64,000 bases of DNA from Phytoseiulus persimilis (GCA_037576195.1 CM075102.1:31554745-31618744), one strand, 5' to 3'. Shown: positions 46,240 to 59,406, numbered from the stretch's first letter. A program made the numbers and translations. Notes: generated from the letters alone by a model not told the origin.

Positions 46240-49200
46240 GGGAGTCGGTGTGAATAGAACCTGGGCTGTCGTTCATCGCTTTGCTTGCTCCCGAGACTCC
46301 TCTCCGAGTCCAATGTGAAAACAGCGGAGAATCGGCAACGTCGAATGACTGGTGGCTCGTTCCAGCTCAGGATGCGGATTCGATTCTCCTGTCTCAAGAC
46401 ACAACTTCTTTCTTCTTTTTTTTTTATGTTCATAGAGGAGATAGAGATGCCCAGATTTTCAAGACACAACCTGAATGAATCGCATCGCCCTATATCCCAG
46501 GGAGAGCCGCTGGGGAAACTGTCCCACGTCGCTCCTCGTCTTGGGGACTTCGCGACGCTCGACCTCGCGGAGAACTCCTCGAGTCCATCGAGGTGGCAGC
46601 TACTTACTTCGGTTGATGACGCCGTTTTTTTCATAGGATCGATGACAAGCGCCCCCATCCTGAATTTGCCCATGCACGTTCTGCGGTCACGATCCACGAG
46701 GATGCTCGAGGAACTCAGTGACGCATCTGCTGCTGGCAATATCATGCGAATAGGAATATCGAAGACGCTGCCCCGCGATCGTAGAGAAACGGCTTTGATG
46801 CTGCAAATTGGTGAATCTCTCGGGATGTTTGAGCGGTAGAATCGTGATGGTTATGCGCATCCGTTCGATTAAGGTCATCAAGGTCGGAAGCAGGTCAGAA
46901 TGGGTGAGTCTGCGGAATCGAAACCGAATGATTCAAGCATTACGACAGCGAGAGCCCGAGAAAACAGAATCGGGAACATTATCCCCTTTTTCCTTCCGGA
47001 AATCCTCCATCCTGTTGACGGAATCAGCGAACGAAAGAGACTTCGGAAAACTTCGCACTTCCCTCAACCAAGCGATTGGGCAAAGTCAACTGAGCTGCGG
47101 AGATCGACGATTTCAGGAGCGGGAGTGCTCCGGATTCGCTTCCAGGGACCTTTCAGTTTTGTTATCAATAGACTGGGTCGTCGGGAGGTGACTGGAACGA
47201 CGTTCCTCCTCATTATGATCCTAGCAGTACGTCCTGCACGCCGTTGTTTGACCCAGGTGTCAGTCTTTCTTTTATCGTGAGTGGGAACAGCTGTTCGAAC
47301 TCATTTGCGGATCGATTACCTGAATAGTCGTCGATCGAACTCTCGTGGAATGCAAACGACGTAATGCCAGCAATCAGTGACTGAGACCGCTATGGTAACG
47401 CCTCGCGATCGCTTCAGGTTGATTAGAAGCGGTGGTCGATAATCAAGGCACATGTAGGTTGACATTTCTCTCTTCGACGGAAACGGCATCATTTCGGCCC
47501 TGAACAAGGCGTGATTGCTTCGGAGATAAGATAGCCGATAACCGGCCCATTCACGAGGTGCTGGGTTCGAGCCACGATACGAATCATAACGTTCGTGTAT
47601 TCGAGACTATCCCGTTGAGCTCCCAGTGGATGGTCAGCCGAGCTCCGAGAAAATGAAAACCGAAAAATCCTCAAGTCCCTAGGAATTCCTGCCTTTATTT
47701 ACTCTTATTGACTCGACACTCCGTAAGGAATGAAGGAACGCTGGAACGCCGAGGGAGTGTGGCCAGCCCGGTCGCCGGGAAGCTCGCTCAGATTGGCAGC
47801 TATTTACACCGAGTAATTCCTTATCGAGAAACTCAGTTCCCATCCATATTACAGATGCTATATGCTGATGTGGTGGCGGCATTCTCCACCTGGGCGAGTG
47901 CCCGCGCAGTCCGCTCGGTCAACGCGGTCAGCTTCCGCAGAAGGGTCCTGGACCTTGTTTCATGGGAGCGCTCGTTAAGGATAGTGTCGGATATCCTCTG
48001 CTCCATGTTCTAGAAATCACGCAGAGAACCCCTTCGAAAGAAACCCTCCTGACCAGAATATTCAAAGGACCAAAATACTCCGCGTTCATGACATCAATTC
48101 TTTCCAGAGGTTACTCGGCTTCGTGGGCGGATCGCACTGCCATTTCTTTGTCAGTTCCTCAAGGACCGGTTGGACGTTCGATGTTCATGCGAGGGTGCCA
48201 TGTGTATTACGATTGGGCGATCTGCACCGCTGCCGATATTAGTTGAGGCTCATTACGCTGGAAGTTTGCTCGCAGATAGATGTGCTGCCAAACAACAATA
48301 TCCTTCACATAGCGTGTCTACTGGTATTGAGCAAAATGCTACGGCGAACTGTGAAACTCGACAAGGTAGCGAACTCTGTGCTCAGTTCTCTGGGGAAGGT
48401 TCTGGTGCTGTGTTGACTCATGAGAGATGCTTCACCGGAAATCCGTTCGTGGTCGGAGTCGATTATCCTGACCCTCTCGATTGGTTTTGGAGTCGAAAGC
48501 TTAGCAATGCTGAGAGACAAATTTTTCGCAGAGTCTCGTCTCTTTGGCGGCGGGTCGCAGAGCCATGCTTTGGTGCAGCGAGATATGCTTAGCGTTCGGA
48601 ACTCGGCAGCAGATATTCGAAGCGAATGAAGGGTTTCTGATCGGCATCCAAACATGGAATCCTGGAACTTATAGCCAAAAGACCACTAACCTGATGCAGG
48701 GCTAGGCTCGTAAGCGAACAACTCAGAAGGTTGCCTTTGTTAGGCCTGGAATTTCCGACCCCGATTTCATTTTGGTTGTGATTCTTTCATTTCCTGGAAT
48801 TTCCAGATCTCGAAAACTGATCGATTCAGAATTTCAGGACGGTAATTTCAAGTCTTCGTTGGACTGGGTTTGATGGCGCCCAGGGGGTAGTTTTGAGAAT
48901 GAGCCAATTTTTGTTAAAGGTCTTCTTGAAGTTGAACAGGTAAACGTCAAATTTAATCGGGTCGCACTCGCGAAGGTCGCGTTCGACGCGGAAAAGCAAA
49001 CCAGTCACTGCCCAGAAAACCGATTAGAGTTATCTTGAGGCCTCAAAAATGGAAAGCGATCGTATCCACTAAAAAATCCTCCAACCGAGAATTTCAGAGA
49101 AGTAACAGAGTTAGGAATGAAACAGAATCGGCTCCACAAATTCGCGACCTAAAGCAGCCTACCTGAGCACAATGGAATGCACTGAGGACCTACATGCGGT

Positions 49201-49760
49201 GCATCGATGAAAGGAGCCCGAACTCGTCTCGATGGGAAGGAAATGGTCTCCAACGATTTTTCTTGCCTAGTTTGTTGACGGCTGACGGAGCCAGCAGGCT
49301 CATCCCGGTTCAGGATCGAATTTCTCGGTTCGCGGAGGCTGTGTTCCCGAATGAAGTAGCTTAGTAACTTATCTCAGCTGTCAAACTCTCCGAACTCCAC
49401 TGAACGTCTTCTGAAACTATCTACGCCTATCGAGCCCGCTGCGGTACTTCTCCCGCTTAATACTTCTCTCAATCGTTCCATTTCAGCAAGCATGAACAGC
49501 ATGCCATTAGAAGTTAAGGATACTGCCAACGAAGAGAGCACGTGATGAAGACGACTGACTTCTCCATTCAAGTTGGAAAGCTTCGGTTCGTCTATCTACG
49601 ATTCGATCGCAGCTATCAGCGGTTGCGTTGCGCAATTTTGCCGAACACGTAGATTTGGGCGAGGGCTAATTTCTGGATGCGATCGATGCCACTAATGCGT
49701 CTGGACCTCAAAGTGGCTTGTGCTCCGGAAGGATCAACTCGGTGTGACGTCTTTCTCTGG
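46240..49760. other. no supported gene (about 3.5 kb)
   Basis: Open frames at 46285-46839 plus (184 codons), 46014-46745 minus (243 codons), 47962-48246 plus and 48170-48592 plus look partly protein-like, but I could not link them by splice phase or assign a family. A polypyrimidine tract with ten T lies at about 46418. This is the upstream flank of the first APMAP-like gene; no TATA box was seen near its start. Confidence 0.45.
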
Positions 49761-49765
49761 ATGAC

Positions 49766-51936
49766 ATGGCAGGGCTCCCAAAGCTTCTCGAGTCTTACTT
49801 CCTCTCGATGCCTCCGTGCTCAATGTTCAAACCATTCATCCTCACACTGGGGATGCTCGTTTACGGAGTCTCAGCTGTATGTGGAAGCGAAGAGGCTCCG
49901 TTGTGTCTTGCATTCGACGATGGTGCAAAGTGAGCTCTTTTTTCCCACTTACCTCCGCCTCCTACGAATATTCAGGGGGATAGAAAGAAGCCTTCAAAGC
50001 TTGAAGACTGAGAACTGGCGACACGCAATGGTGCGCAGTGGCTAACCCAATTTCTTTCTTAAGCTTCTGCTCGTCTGCGAAACTTGCCAACGGAGCAAGG
50101 CTCTCGAGCGTTATGAACGCGGTGTTGCGGATTCCTCTTGAGGGACGTTCTACGTTTGACCCTAAACCGTTCAAGTAGGTTACATGGGAAGAGAGTCGAC
50201 AACCTGATGAATTTCGCTGACTTGGACCCACCAGCTTGTGTTTCTGGTGGAGACTGCGTCGTTCGACGGTCTCCCTGGTGGGCTCTTGTAGATGAATAAT
50301 CAAAAAAGTTGATCATATTATCGGATCGCTGCGCCAAAATTGCAGTGAAACGATCCTCCTTCCTCCTGATGTGCCCATAACAACGGATGAGCTCGACAAA
50401 GGAGGAGAGAGACTGTTCGAGTTCCTCCATGGACCCGAATCTCTGGCAAAGAGTGGCAACTTTTTGTACACCTCCGCAATGGATGGGATATATAGGGTAA
50501 ATTATACCGAATTTCTTTCCAGCCATTAGTTTACACATAATGGACTCGACAAATGAGCTTATCTACCCTCCTCAGGTCGATCTCGAAACTGGAAGGGAGC
50601 AGAGAATATTCAACGGGAACGCCGAATGTAAGGACTTCTGTAGCCGCCCTTTGGGAATTCGCGTTCATGGACAAACCATGTTTTGCGCTGACCTATTGAA
50701 GGGTCTTGTCGAGATCGATCTCAGAACTGGTTTGTACCGTCTTTGAATATCTAAAAGAAGAAACCGTCACAGACAGTTGTCTTTAGTGCTAGCCGGCGGT
50801 GGTGGCATACATTGATACGTGGTTGACCTGGACCGTGGCGAAGGTTTCTCTCCACTTTTATCTTTGCAGAAAAGTCGAAGGTCCTGCTCCCTGTGGGCTC
50901 ATTGATCGGCGGTGTGAAGTTGTCATTCCCGAACGATGTTGCTATCGATCAAGGGAACCATGTCATTTATTTATCCGATTCCGACACAAAACGAGGATGG
51001 GACGACTTCATGTTTTCTCTGCTGGAGTTCGACAACAATTCCAGGTAGGTTCCGGATCCAGACTTCGCTGCAGCCTGTCGAATCACGGCGTTCGCACTTA
51101 CTCTTCCGACTTGTTTCTCGTCCCAGAATAATTCAATACAACCTCACATCCGGAGAAGCGAAAGTTTTCGCCGACGGCCTACATTTCGCAAACGGAGTTC
51201 AGATCTCGAATGACGGGAAATCTTTGCTCGTGAACGAGTTCACGGCGCGTAGAGTCGTCAAGTTTCCGCTTGGCGGATCTCTTCCAGGTGAGTCCGGCGT
51301 TTCCCAGAGCTCTCGACTCAGCTCTGCTCGTTCGGGATGGACAGAAATTGGGAAAACTATCGATTGTCACACTTAACTCCATCGGCAGCGAAAGGATCGG
51401 CTTTCTCTGATTATCTCCCGGGCAATGCTGATAACATACGACCCTCGAAGAGGGGAGGATATTGGGTGGCTCTGGTCGGTAGTCGCGCCGATGGAACTCG
51501 AGCGTTACTTGAAGAACTACAAGCTAGACCCACAGTATCAAAACGGATCCTGGACTGGCTCGTCACCGGAGGCGCTTTCTTGGAGTCCGTCGGGGCTATG
51601 ACGGAGAATAAGGCGTTCACACAGGTTGCCAATGAGGTGAGTCTCGTACGGAAATCGGATTCAATACTTCGAGCTCGCCGAGACGACACGCTCAGGCGCG
51701 TGACAAGTTCTTTGTATTTCCAGCTGAAGAATGGTAATATTTTGGGGAGCTCCATGCCCACTTCCGGCGCGATTGCTGAGTTGGACGCGAACGGAAAAGT
51801 TTTGCGGGTTCTTCACTCGACGAAATACGGTGATCTCTCCGAAGTTCTCGATGATGATGGTTACCTCTACATAGGGAGTTACCTCCAGAAAGGAATCGTG
51901 AGGATCTCAGCTGGATCTCTTCGCCGAGAAACATAG
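49766..51936 (+). CDS. APMAP/strictosidine-synthase-like beta-propeller protein, copy A
   Basis: Eight exons: 49766-49929, 50064-50174, 50346-50496, 50576-50729, 50870-51044, 51127-51287, 51389-51636 and 51724-51936. All phases close, giving 458 residues. A hydrophobic segment (MFKPFILTLGMLVYGVSA, from residue 20) is a signal peptide or anchor, so translation may start at the inner ATG (49823, 439 residues). Family marks in order are HGPESLA, YTSAMDG, ECKDFCSRPLGI (Cys pair plus RPLGI), CADLLKGLVEI, FPNDV, YLSDSDTK, FANGVQ, GNADNIRPS, GGYWVAL, and a C-terminal ISAGSL after LYIGSYLQ. These match animal APMAP/hemomucin-type six-blade propellers related to SMP-30 and paraoxonase. It is probably secreted or membrane-anchored; substrate unknown. 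N-glycosylation sequons (NET, NNS, NLT) are present. Its tandem paralogue lies 3.5 kb downstream. Confidence 0.92.
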
Positions 51937-52064
51937 GGGCCCTCGAAATTATCGAGAATATGTAGTTGATAAAAGCATACGCGAAACCATACTCAGGTCA
52001 TCTACTCGAGCTCTTGGAATGATTCTCCGTGCTCGGCTATATTTCAAGCGAACCGGCACTCTGC

Positions 52065-52070
52065 AATAAA
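52065..52070 (+). terminator. poly(A) signal of APMAP-like copy A
   Basis: AATAAA about 130 bases past the TAG stop at 51936. Confidence 0.7.
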
Positions 52071-54137
52071 GAAAACACATGCACTTCGGTGACCAAGCCC
52101 GTTTTGCCCGGAAGTCTTTCGTTCTGATTGTCTATTAATTCCCTCCCTGCCTCCCGGGGGGAGGGGGTTTATCTGAGGGGCATCTGCGGAGTATCACTGT
52201 CGAAATCCTCGATGTCACTTACTCTGTTTCAGTTTCCACGCCCGGAGCTCATCAGTACGCAGATGTCAGACTATAGCCAGAGAGCTTCTGATTCTGCGTG
52301 ATTTGGCCCGCGAGAAGACAACCTCATTCACCTTTGATGTAAAGTATACTGCATAGCTCGAGAAGAAGAGTCGGGTCAGATCGGCACACGAGCTCTCAAC
52401 GAGGGTATCTCGATTCGACGACCAAATTTAGCAGGCTTCCCGACACGATGACTGGAGGCCGCCACGATGATATCGTCCGCAGCGAGAGAGTAGAACTTCG
52501 GGAATACTCTGTTTGGAGAATCTGACAATATCCGGCATCCTTTTCCCGGGGTGGTCAGCTTGACCGAATTCTGGCCTGGGCCTAGGCGATTTTGCTAATA
52601 TACCGCTCCGACTCGTGGGATTTATCAGGGCGCCTATTATTGCTTTATACCTGAGTTATTATAATTGCTCAAATTAGTTCTTGAATTTTTTTCGTCATTT
52701 TTCTCTCGACTGTTATTCAGAGCTGCGTGGGCCGATTTCGGATTTTTTTTTCTGCAAAATGTAGCTCACTCATTCGACCACATCCCTGAGCTGACCAGTT
52801 CCTCTCATCGTTCTTCGTTCCATTCTGATCTTTATTTTTCGAAAACTGTCGATTTTTGTACCTCCCTCGAATTCTGAGGGCTCGCAAATTTTCCACAGGC
52901 GGCGCAGCCAAGTTCGCCCGGTGTTATGTGGAAGGGTGTCCATCTGACAAAAGGTGCCGGGTGTTACTACCATCCCACTCTCAACTGGGAAAAACTAAGG
53001 AGCCGAAGCATAAAAATCTCGCCACCATAGCGGGGGCCTCGGAACCTCCGAAACTTCACCGGAGAGACCTCTGTGACGTTTCGAAAGCTGGTTTCTGCTC
53101 ACGACCCCCATGCTGAAGTCGTGTATCCTTTCTCCCATGTAATCGATTAGACGTTTCCCGGTCGATTCTTTCAAAGCATCAAAACTCGACTCCCACCCCG
53201 GTGGTCAGTTTCCTGCAAAAACACCAAGAACGAACGATTATCCATGGCGACGTTCGCATTCTCCGGCTCGCTAATTCTTCCCAGATGAGAGCGGGATGCC
53301 AGTAACCCCGGGCACTTTTTAATAGATGGAGACCCTCCGATATAACATCGAGCGGACTCAGCTGCGCCCCTTGCGGTGAATTTGCAAGCCCTCTGAGTTT
53401 GAGGTGTTAAAGTATCCGCTGATTATCAGAAAAAAAAAAACAGATTAAACGGGTACGAAAAGTGATGGAAGGATAGCTCAATAATGTAGTCGAATGAATG
53501 AGCTACATTTTGCAGAATAATTCCTGGAATCCGCCCACTCAGCGCTGAATAACAGTCAGAAGACAATTAGCGAAAAAAGTTCCCGACCTAATTTCATCAC
53601 CCTGTATAACACCAGGCAAAACGAGCGTTGTCCAAGGCTCGTTCGAGGCTCGAACCTGATCAAGTATGAGCCGAGAGTCGCCACGGCTTGAGCAGCCCAC
53701 CTAAAAGTTCGTGGGTGAAGTTCCCGTATCCATTGGACGCTGACAGAACTCGCGAAAGCTGGCCGGTGACTGACGTTCATGGAATCCGGAGGAGTCTCGA
53801 ACGGAGCACGATGTAGATGTCCGCAATATCGAGTTCAGAAACTCGAGGCAAATGAATTCTTCCCATAAGAAGTTCTCCAAACTGGGCCAATCGTCCGAGA
53901 GGGCCCTGTTTTTTGAGCCGACACTCAGCATGTACGGATTCCGTTGAATCAGTAGTTTTCGAGCTGACGAAAGCATTGGATGAGCAGTGTCCGAAGTCGG
54001 TTATATCCGAAGTCGACTCCGAAACTAGATTTGGAGGAATATAGTGGAAATGATACAAAATCGGAGTTATTCCGCGGGTCTGAAGCAAGGCATGAATGGG
54101 CTCAGGCTCGAATGATTACTCCAGACTAGGGGTCGCT

Positions 54138-54622
54138 GCTGATATTCTTGGAGTCTTTCAAGGTTTTTGCGGCCGTCGTAAGCCATGCATCGTCAAGACG
54201 CCTTCGTGGCTGCTTAAGTGTCCACCTGAATGCCTGCAGTCTCGTGAGGCGCCGTTGAATGACGTTCGTCGGAGGTCGTTAACGATCGAGAGCGGTTCGA
54301 GTGGGCGAGGTAACAATATAGTCGAATTGATAGACTGGAATCCGGAATCTCACAGCTCTTCGAGCCAGAATAGGTGAGGACAGACTGAGCCGGGAAAAAC
54401 TATTCAAAAGCGTGACAGGAGCACCTGCTTCTGGAAGAGCATGGGAATCGATTGACGCCAATCACGGTCGACCTCCGATTCTGGTCATCACTAGCTAGGT
54501 ATCAGAACCCGTATCCGAGAATTCGCGTCCTCACCCTGACTCGTGGACTCGGACTCGCGAGTCCAGATGCATGGCCTACGACGGTCCCTCAAAAAACCTC
54601 GAATACCCCCTAGGATATCAGC
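54138..54622. repeat. diverged inverted repeat pair enclosing about 375 bp
   Basis: Left arm 54138-54191 on the plus strand and right arm 54566-54622 on the minus strand both begin GCTGATAT and end GCCATGCATC. They share GAGGTTTTT/AAGGTTTTT and CCGTCGTA in between, roughly 80% identical by eye with small gaps. Both arms translate to a similar peptide with ADILG, GF and RR-PC. This could be the ends of a small non-autonomous element, or an inverted duplication of a coding fragment. No target-site duplication was identified. Confidence 0.65.
54551..54564. repeat. perfect 14-bp palindrome
   Basis: GGACTCGCGAGTCC is its own reverse complement. It lies two bases outside the right arm of the inverted repeat ending at 54622, and similar TGGACTCG words recur nearby at about 54545 and 54685. 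Confidence 0.9.
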
Positions 54623-55482
54623 ACAGCTAGGGGTGCCACGCGAATTCAGAGACATGTATCTGGCTTCGTAGATTTCGCCCTCATCTGGACTCGGGCTTGC
54701 GAATTTCAACGACCTCTAACTCCGACTCGTCGGATCGTGAATGGTTCTAGAGCTGAGGGATCTTGAAAATGGGCTGGAGGTCACAGCCGTTCCCACGTAA
54801 ATGATGTCTGTATCGCTTTTCGCCTGTCCCTGGTTCCCCCTCCACGAGGACAACGCTGCTGATTGTTCATGATCGAGGGAGGCAGGAGAAGAAGTCATTG
54901 TACGTCGAAATACCACTCAGCTTCTGACTCAGAACCAATCCCCCGACTCCCCTAAGGAGTCAGACTATACGCGTGTGAATGTGAATCTAACCTAATTTCT
55001 GGCGTGAAAGGAACTACTTTTTCGACTGAGAAAGAAACTGTGACTTTTGCTCGTTCCGTCTATTACGGAAAAATGCCGGATCCTGAAAATTCCATAGATT
55101 ACTGTGAATTCTGGGTATAATTATGGTTGAGTCCCTTACACGCAAGACTTCAGGGTGAATTGCCAACTCTTTCCCTTTCACACAACCTCAGGATCAGACG
55201 AGCGAATGAGAGTGTCACCTAATGATCGTTTGGAAGTTGAATGTCCTGTTGCTGAGATCGCTGTTCTCGGAGAGTGTAACTAATCGTCTCGTTTGAAGCT
55301 AAGAGAGATAAACCCCGTTCTTATCAAAGAAAAAAGACAACTGACATTGCATGTTAACGCCACTCTACCCGCATGTTTATCGGAGCTTGAAGATAAGACG
55401 AGACGAGGCGGGAAACTATATTCCACTGAATCCATAGACCCAGCACAACTCGCACCAAGCTCGTCGACAACGAGTCGCGAGG

Positions 55483-57884
55483 ATGTGGTCAAGCCCTGTT
55501 CTTTTTGCTGCCGTTTTCGGCTCTACGGTTCTGGCGCAGGATAAATCTTCGTTTTGTATCAAGGGAGCTGATGGCATCAGGTATGCCAAACAACGACCTT
55601 TTCCGAGCCACAGCGACGCGATTCGGAAGAGTTGAATCTTCAACACCTGTTCAATCGAGTTACCCAACAGGCGTTCGATCAGTCAATGAAATTTTGAGCG
55701 ACCTTTGCTCGAGAAGTCGTGGAAGATATGCTCGTGATTGGTATGTTTCAATCTGATATTACTGAGACCTCTCACCCCCAGACTGTGCTCCCCTTTGAAG
55801 ATCCCCAACGGAAATGTGTTCTCAGAACTCTTGGAATCAATGATGGCAGTCAGTGTCGATCGCACAGGTTTGAAACGGCTCAATGCCACCAAATTCGAGT
55901 GAGTTTTGACCGAGACTCCAAGCAGGACTTCATTCGTCGACAGTGATTCAATACCTCACCATACTCAATTATTCAAAGGCTCATGTCCTGAGAGCACGAA
56001 CACTATGGGAATGCTTTCCAGTCTGTGTTCGACGTTTTCAAGGGTCAGAGCACAGATTGAAGCTAAGGTTCTAAAGTCGGGTAGCAGAAACAGTGCCGAG
56101 AAGATGACATTTTAATTTTCCTACCGTCGCGCAGTGAACCCCTGCCACTAGCCGAAGGCCCCTACCGCCCAAATCGTAAGCTCGACGATAATACAGAACT
56201 CAAATTCGAGTTCTTGACTGGGCCTGAATCCATCTCCAAGGTTGACAACTTCTTGTATGCCGCTACAGAGAACGCCATATACAGGGTAAATATCTTATTT
56301 CCGCACTCTGACATCGCACTTCTAATGTTCTGGCCGTTCGTTAACGAGATGAGACAATTCTACGGTCATTAATGCCTATCTTCGAAACTTTCAAGGTTGA
56401 CCTCAGCAACGGAGATTCAAAGATAGTTTATAACGGAAACGAGAAATGCCCTACTGGGAAATCGTGCAGCCGCCCGTTGGGAATAAGAATCAAAGGAAAT
56501 CGACTTCTCTGTGCTGACGCCTTTCAAGGGCTCATAGAAGTTGACCTCACGACTGGTATGCAGCTTAGTTAGAAGGATACTTCTCAGCTTCGATTCTCGC
56601 TCCTTTCCGGTCTGATTTTTCTCATACCTTTCCGAAGCTGGAAGCGCACTCATGACAGCCGAGAAGTCATGCGCCCGTCCGTCTGGATCCTTATCTGATG
56701 GAGCTGAATGGTGTCGTAAGACTCACATGGGATCGGATTTCTCGCAGGTGAATCAAAAGTTCATCTTTCCGTGGGCACCCTGGTCAATGGTACGCCACTC
56801 GTGTTCCCCGATGATTTAGACGTAGACTGGGAGGAGGAGATCGTCTACATGAGTGACGGCAGCACCAAATGGGGCCTGGATGACTGGCTCCTGACTGTGA
56901 TCGAGTTGGAGGCATCTTCGAGGTTTGGAATCAGAGGAGAAGTGACGGCATACTCTCGATAACAAAATCTGGCTCTGTTTACGACATCCAGCTTATTTGC
57001 GACTCTCCTTGCGTGCTAGATAAGTTGAGGAATCAAACGTCGAGATTCCTGACCAACGTTCCACCAACAGAGTCATACGATTCGATCTGAAGACCGGCAG
57101 AGCAGGAGTTTTCGCTCAGAACCTTCGCTTCGGGAACGGTGTCCAGATGACTTTCGATAAGAAATCGCTGCTGGTCAGTGAATTCTCAACGCGCCGGATT
57201 CTCAAATTTGCGCTTGACGACCCTCCACCGGGTAAAGAATGCTAACATTCAAACTTTTCGAAGCCGATTCTCTTTGACGCACGACTGACAGTGAGCCAAC
57301 TGAATTAAACTGTCCCATAGCTTCCGCGAAACCTTTCACGAGTTTGCTGCCGGGGAACCCTGACAACATCCGCCCCTCATTGACCGGGACATATTGGGTT
57401 GCCTGCCCGCTCGCCCGAGCGAACGGAAGCCGTACCCTGGTGGATGAGCTTCAAGCCCGACCAGACTTGGCCGAAAAATATGGAAACTCAGCGCTGACTT
57501 TCGGTAGCCTGATGGAAAGTATGGGCACCGTCCTTTCGAACGATGCTCTGCACGCTCTCGGTCGTGAGGTAAGAGCATAAGTCGCGAGTTGTTCGAGAAT
57601 TTCGAGACAGAGGATCCCAGACGTTCTCAGTGATTCCGAGGTTAGCCGGAGCTCTTTATTATCATCAGGTGAAGTCGGGACTGAGCGCACCATTCCTGGA
57701 AGCTCTCCCTCGAGATGGTCTGCTATTGGAGCTGGACACCGGAGGGAACATACTACAGAGTCTTCAGTCGACACAAATCGGCCGCCTAACCGAAGTCTTG
57801 GAGCACGAAGGCGGTCTATACTGCGGTAGTTTCGCGAACAAGTTCATATTGAGCGTACCAAGAGCGAATTTCAGGAGCCCCTGA
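55483..57884 (+). CDS. APMAP/strictosidine-synthase-like beta-propeller protein, copy B
   Basis: Eight exons: 55483-55580, 55782-55898, 56135-56285, 56396-56555, 56748-56922, 57071-57231, 57321-57568 and 57669-57884. All phases close, giving 441 residues. A clear cleavable signal peptide (MWSSPVLFAAVFGSTVLA) is followed by QDKSSFC, so the mature protein is secreted. Family marks are TGPESIS, KCPTGKSCSRPLGI, CADAFQGLIEVDL, FPDDL, YMSDGSTKWG, FGNGVQ, GNPDNIRPS and GTYWVA. Splice phases equal those of copy A at every junction, and exons 3, 5, 6 and 7 have identical lengths. In the FPND motif, which in this propeller class usually supplies a metal-binding Asn, copy B has FPDD, so metal binding or activity may differ. 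It arose by tandem duplication; physiological substrate unknown. Confidence 0.92.
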
Positions 57885-59400
57885 GATCCTCCGTTAGAAA
57901 GAGACAGAGGCGTTGAGTTGGTGCCTGAAAATGCTGACATTCTCATCCATAGTCGATCCTTGGAGGTGAGCCTAGTTCACGACCAACGCCTCCCTAACTT
58001 CTGCCGAACGTATTCTCCATTTGCTGTTACGCTGACTTACAGACGTCGTCGCACTGTAGATATGAATCCCGTTCCCTCTGAACTCGCGTCTTCGAGTTCA
58101 AGTTTTCTGCACGGGGAGCTTGCGAGTTTCTTCTGACAAGGCGTTCTTCGAACGCTGGAGCAACGATTTTCTGGCTCGGAAACGCGCAAAACTGTGGATC
58201 CTAGGGTAGAAGGTGCAATGACATAACATGCTCAGGTAGGGGAGAAGAATAAAGCTTTGGATTATTACATCTCCATCTTGGGATGATTCCTTTTTCTGAG
58301 GTCATCCAGGCCTCTTCCTATCAATATCGGGAAAATCGCACTCGAGAATACTGTCAGATGAAAACTATTCTGTGCATACGGAGCGGAATCGGGCGGTTTC
58401 GCTCACGGTCTCACGAGTCAGGTGAGAACTATCTGCCACCGTTCCACTCTCCGCAGTCCACGTTTCTGAACCCTCTTTGTTTCTGTTTCGACGGAACTAT
58501 CGACTCACAAGCAGCTAACGCTTCGCCCGTCGTAGAGAAAGCATCGAGAACTTCAGTCGCTAGTTCTGAGCTTGATAACCTGTGCGCGGCTAAGGAGGAA
58601 CGGAATCGACGAAGGAAAATTCGATGAAGTTTGAGAGCTCTAGTAGTTCTTGCAGATATCATTTGGTCGAAATAATAACAATTAGTTCTCATATTGAGGG
58701 AACGAGTCCTCAGGTCTCAGGGCCGATGAACTTTGTTCCGAGAGACTATGCGTCCTATCTCTGGAATGGTCGCGTTACGGAATATTCGAGAAGCCGTTTA
58801 TGATCTGCAGCCCGCCGACGATTGGATTCCTGCTCCGCACTCATGGACGAAGAGCACGCAGGAGTTGGAGCGCGGGAGTTACGAGGTGTCGCAGCATGTC
58901 GCCAAGACAACCCAAACCCAATAGCGTTGCTCAACAATATTCATTTTTCGAGACAGGGCAACCCGTGGAGTGGACTCGACCTCGTCGCTCCGACGTACCG
59001 CTGAGAGAACCAGCTCAGAACTCAGAGCTCATTCGATCCATATATCCGCATCTGATCGAAGCCTCTCTTCTGCCGGAGCCTCTGAGGAGTGGCATTTTCC
59101 AGGAGCGATAGATCAAGCCTCGAATCCAATCGTCGGCTCTCCGTTCGAGGACCGAGGTACTGCGGTCAATTTATCATTGTTTGCGCCTGCAGTTCGAGCT
59201 GACGAGCGGTGAAATACGCTATGATGAAGACATGGATTCTCCTCCTAAGCCATCAGTTACGCTCTCTAGATTCTCATCTCAACACAAACTGGGCTTCCCA
59301 CTGAGTTAACCACACACATTCTCGTTTCGCCAAACCGCCGTCTTCTGAGTGGGTGCGAGACGATGGTGAATATATGCACGACTGCTCGGGGTCATTCATC
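57885..59400. other. 1.5 kb between APMAP-like copy B and FPGT
   Basis: A possible poly(A) signal of copy B is at 58248. Polar open frames at 58283-58627 plus, 58733-58924 plus and 58800-59212 plus lack domains and splice support. The two flanking genes converge on this interval. Confidence 0.5.
58248..58253 (+). terminator. possible poly(A) signal of APMAP-like copy B
   Basis: AATAAA about 365 bases past the stop at 57884. It is the first perfect hexamer I noticed on this strand downstream. Confidence 0.5.
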
Positions 59401-59406
59401 AGATTC

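Larger units (their letters stand above)
52071..55480. other. 3.4 kb spacer between the two APMAP-like genes
   Basis: No supported gene. It contains a diverged inverted repeat pair (54138-54191 and 54566-54622), a perfect 14-bp palindrome at 54551-54564 and a short A run at about 53430. Frames at 53701-54088 minus read partly like protein but in two different frames, with no splice support. I see no third APMAP-like copy. Confidence 0.5.

Noticed and set aside
46014..46839. 243-codon minus and 184-codon plus frames
   Set aside because: They overlap each other and the cuticle-type pseudogene; no domain supports either.
47540..47590. GGGTTCGAGCC resembling a tRNA T-loop
   Set aside because: The flanking bases do not form a T stem, and no D arm, anticodon arm or acceptor stem could be drawn.
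55581..55781. Protein-like frames between exons 1 and 2 of APMAP-like copy B
   Set aside because: Every phase-consistent inclusion gives a stop; skipping the segment joins exons in phase exactly as in copy A.
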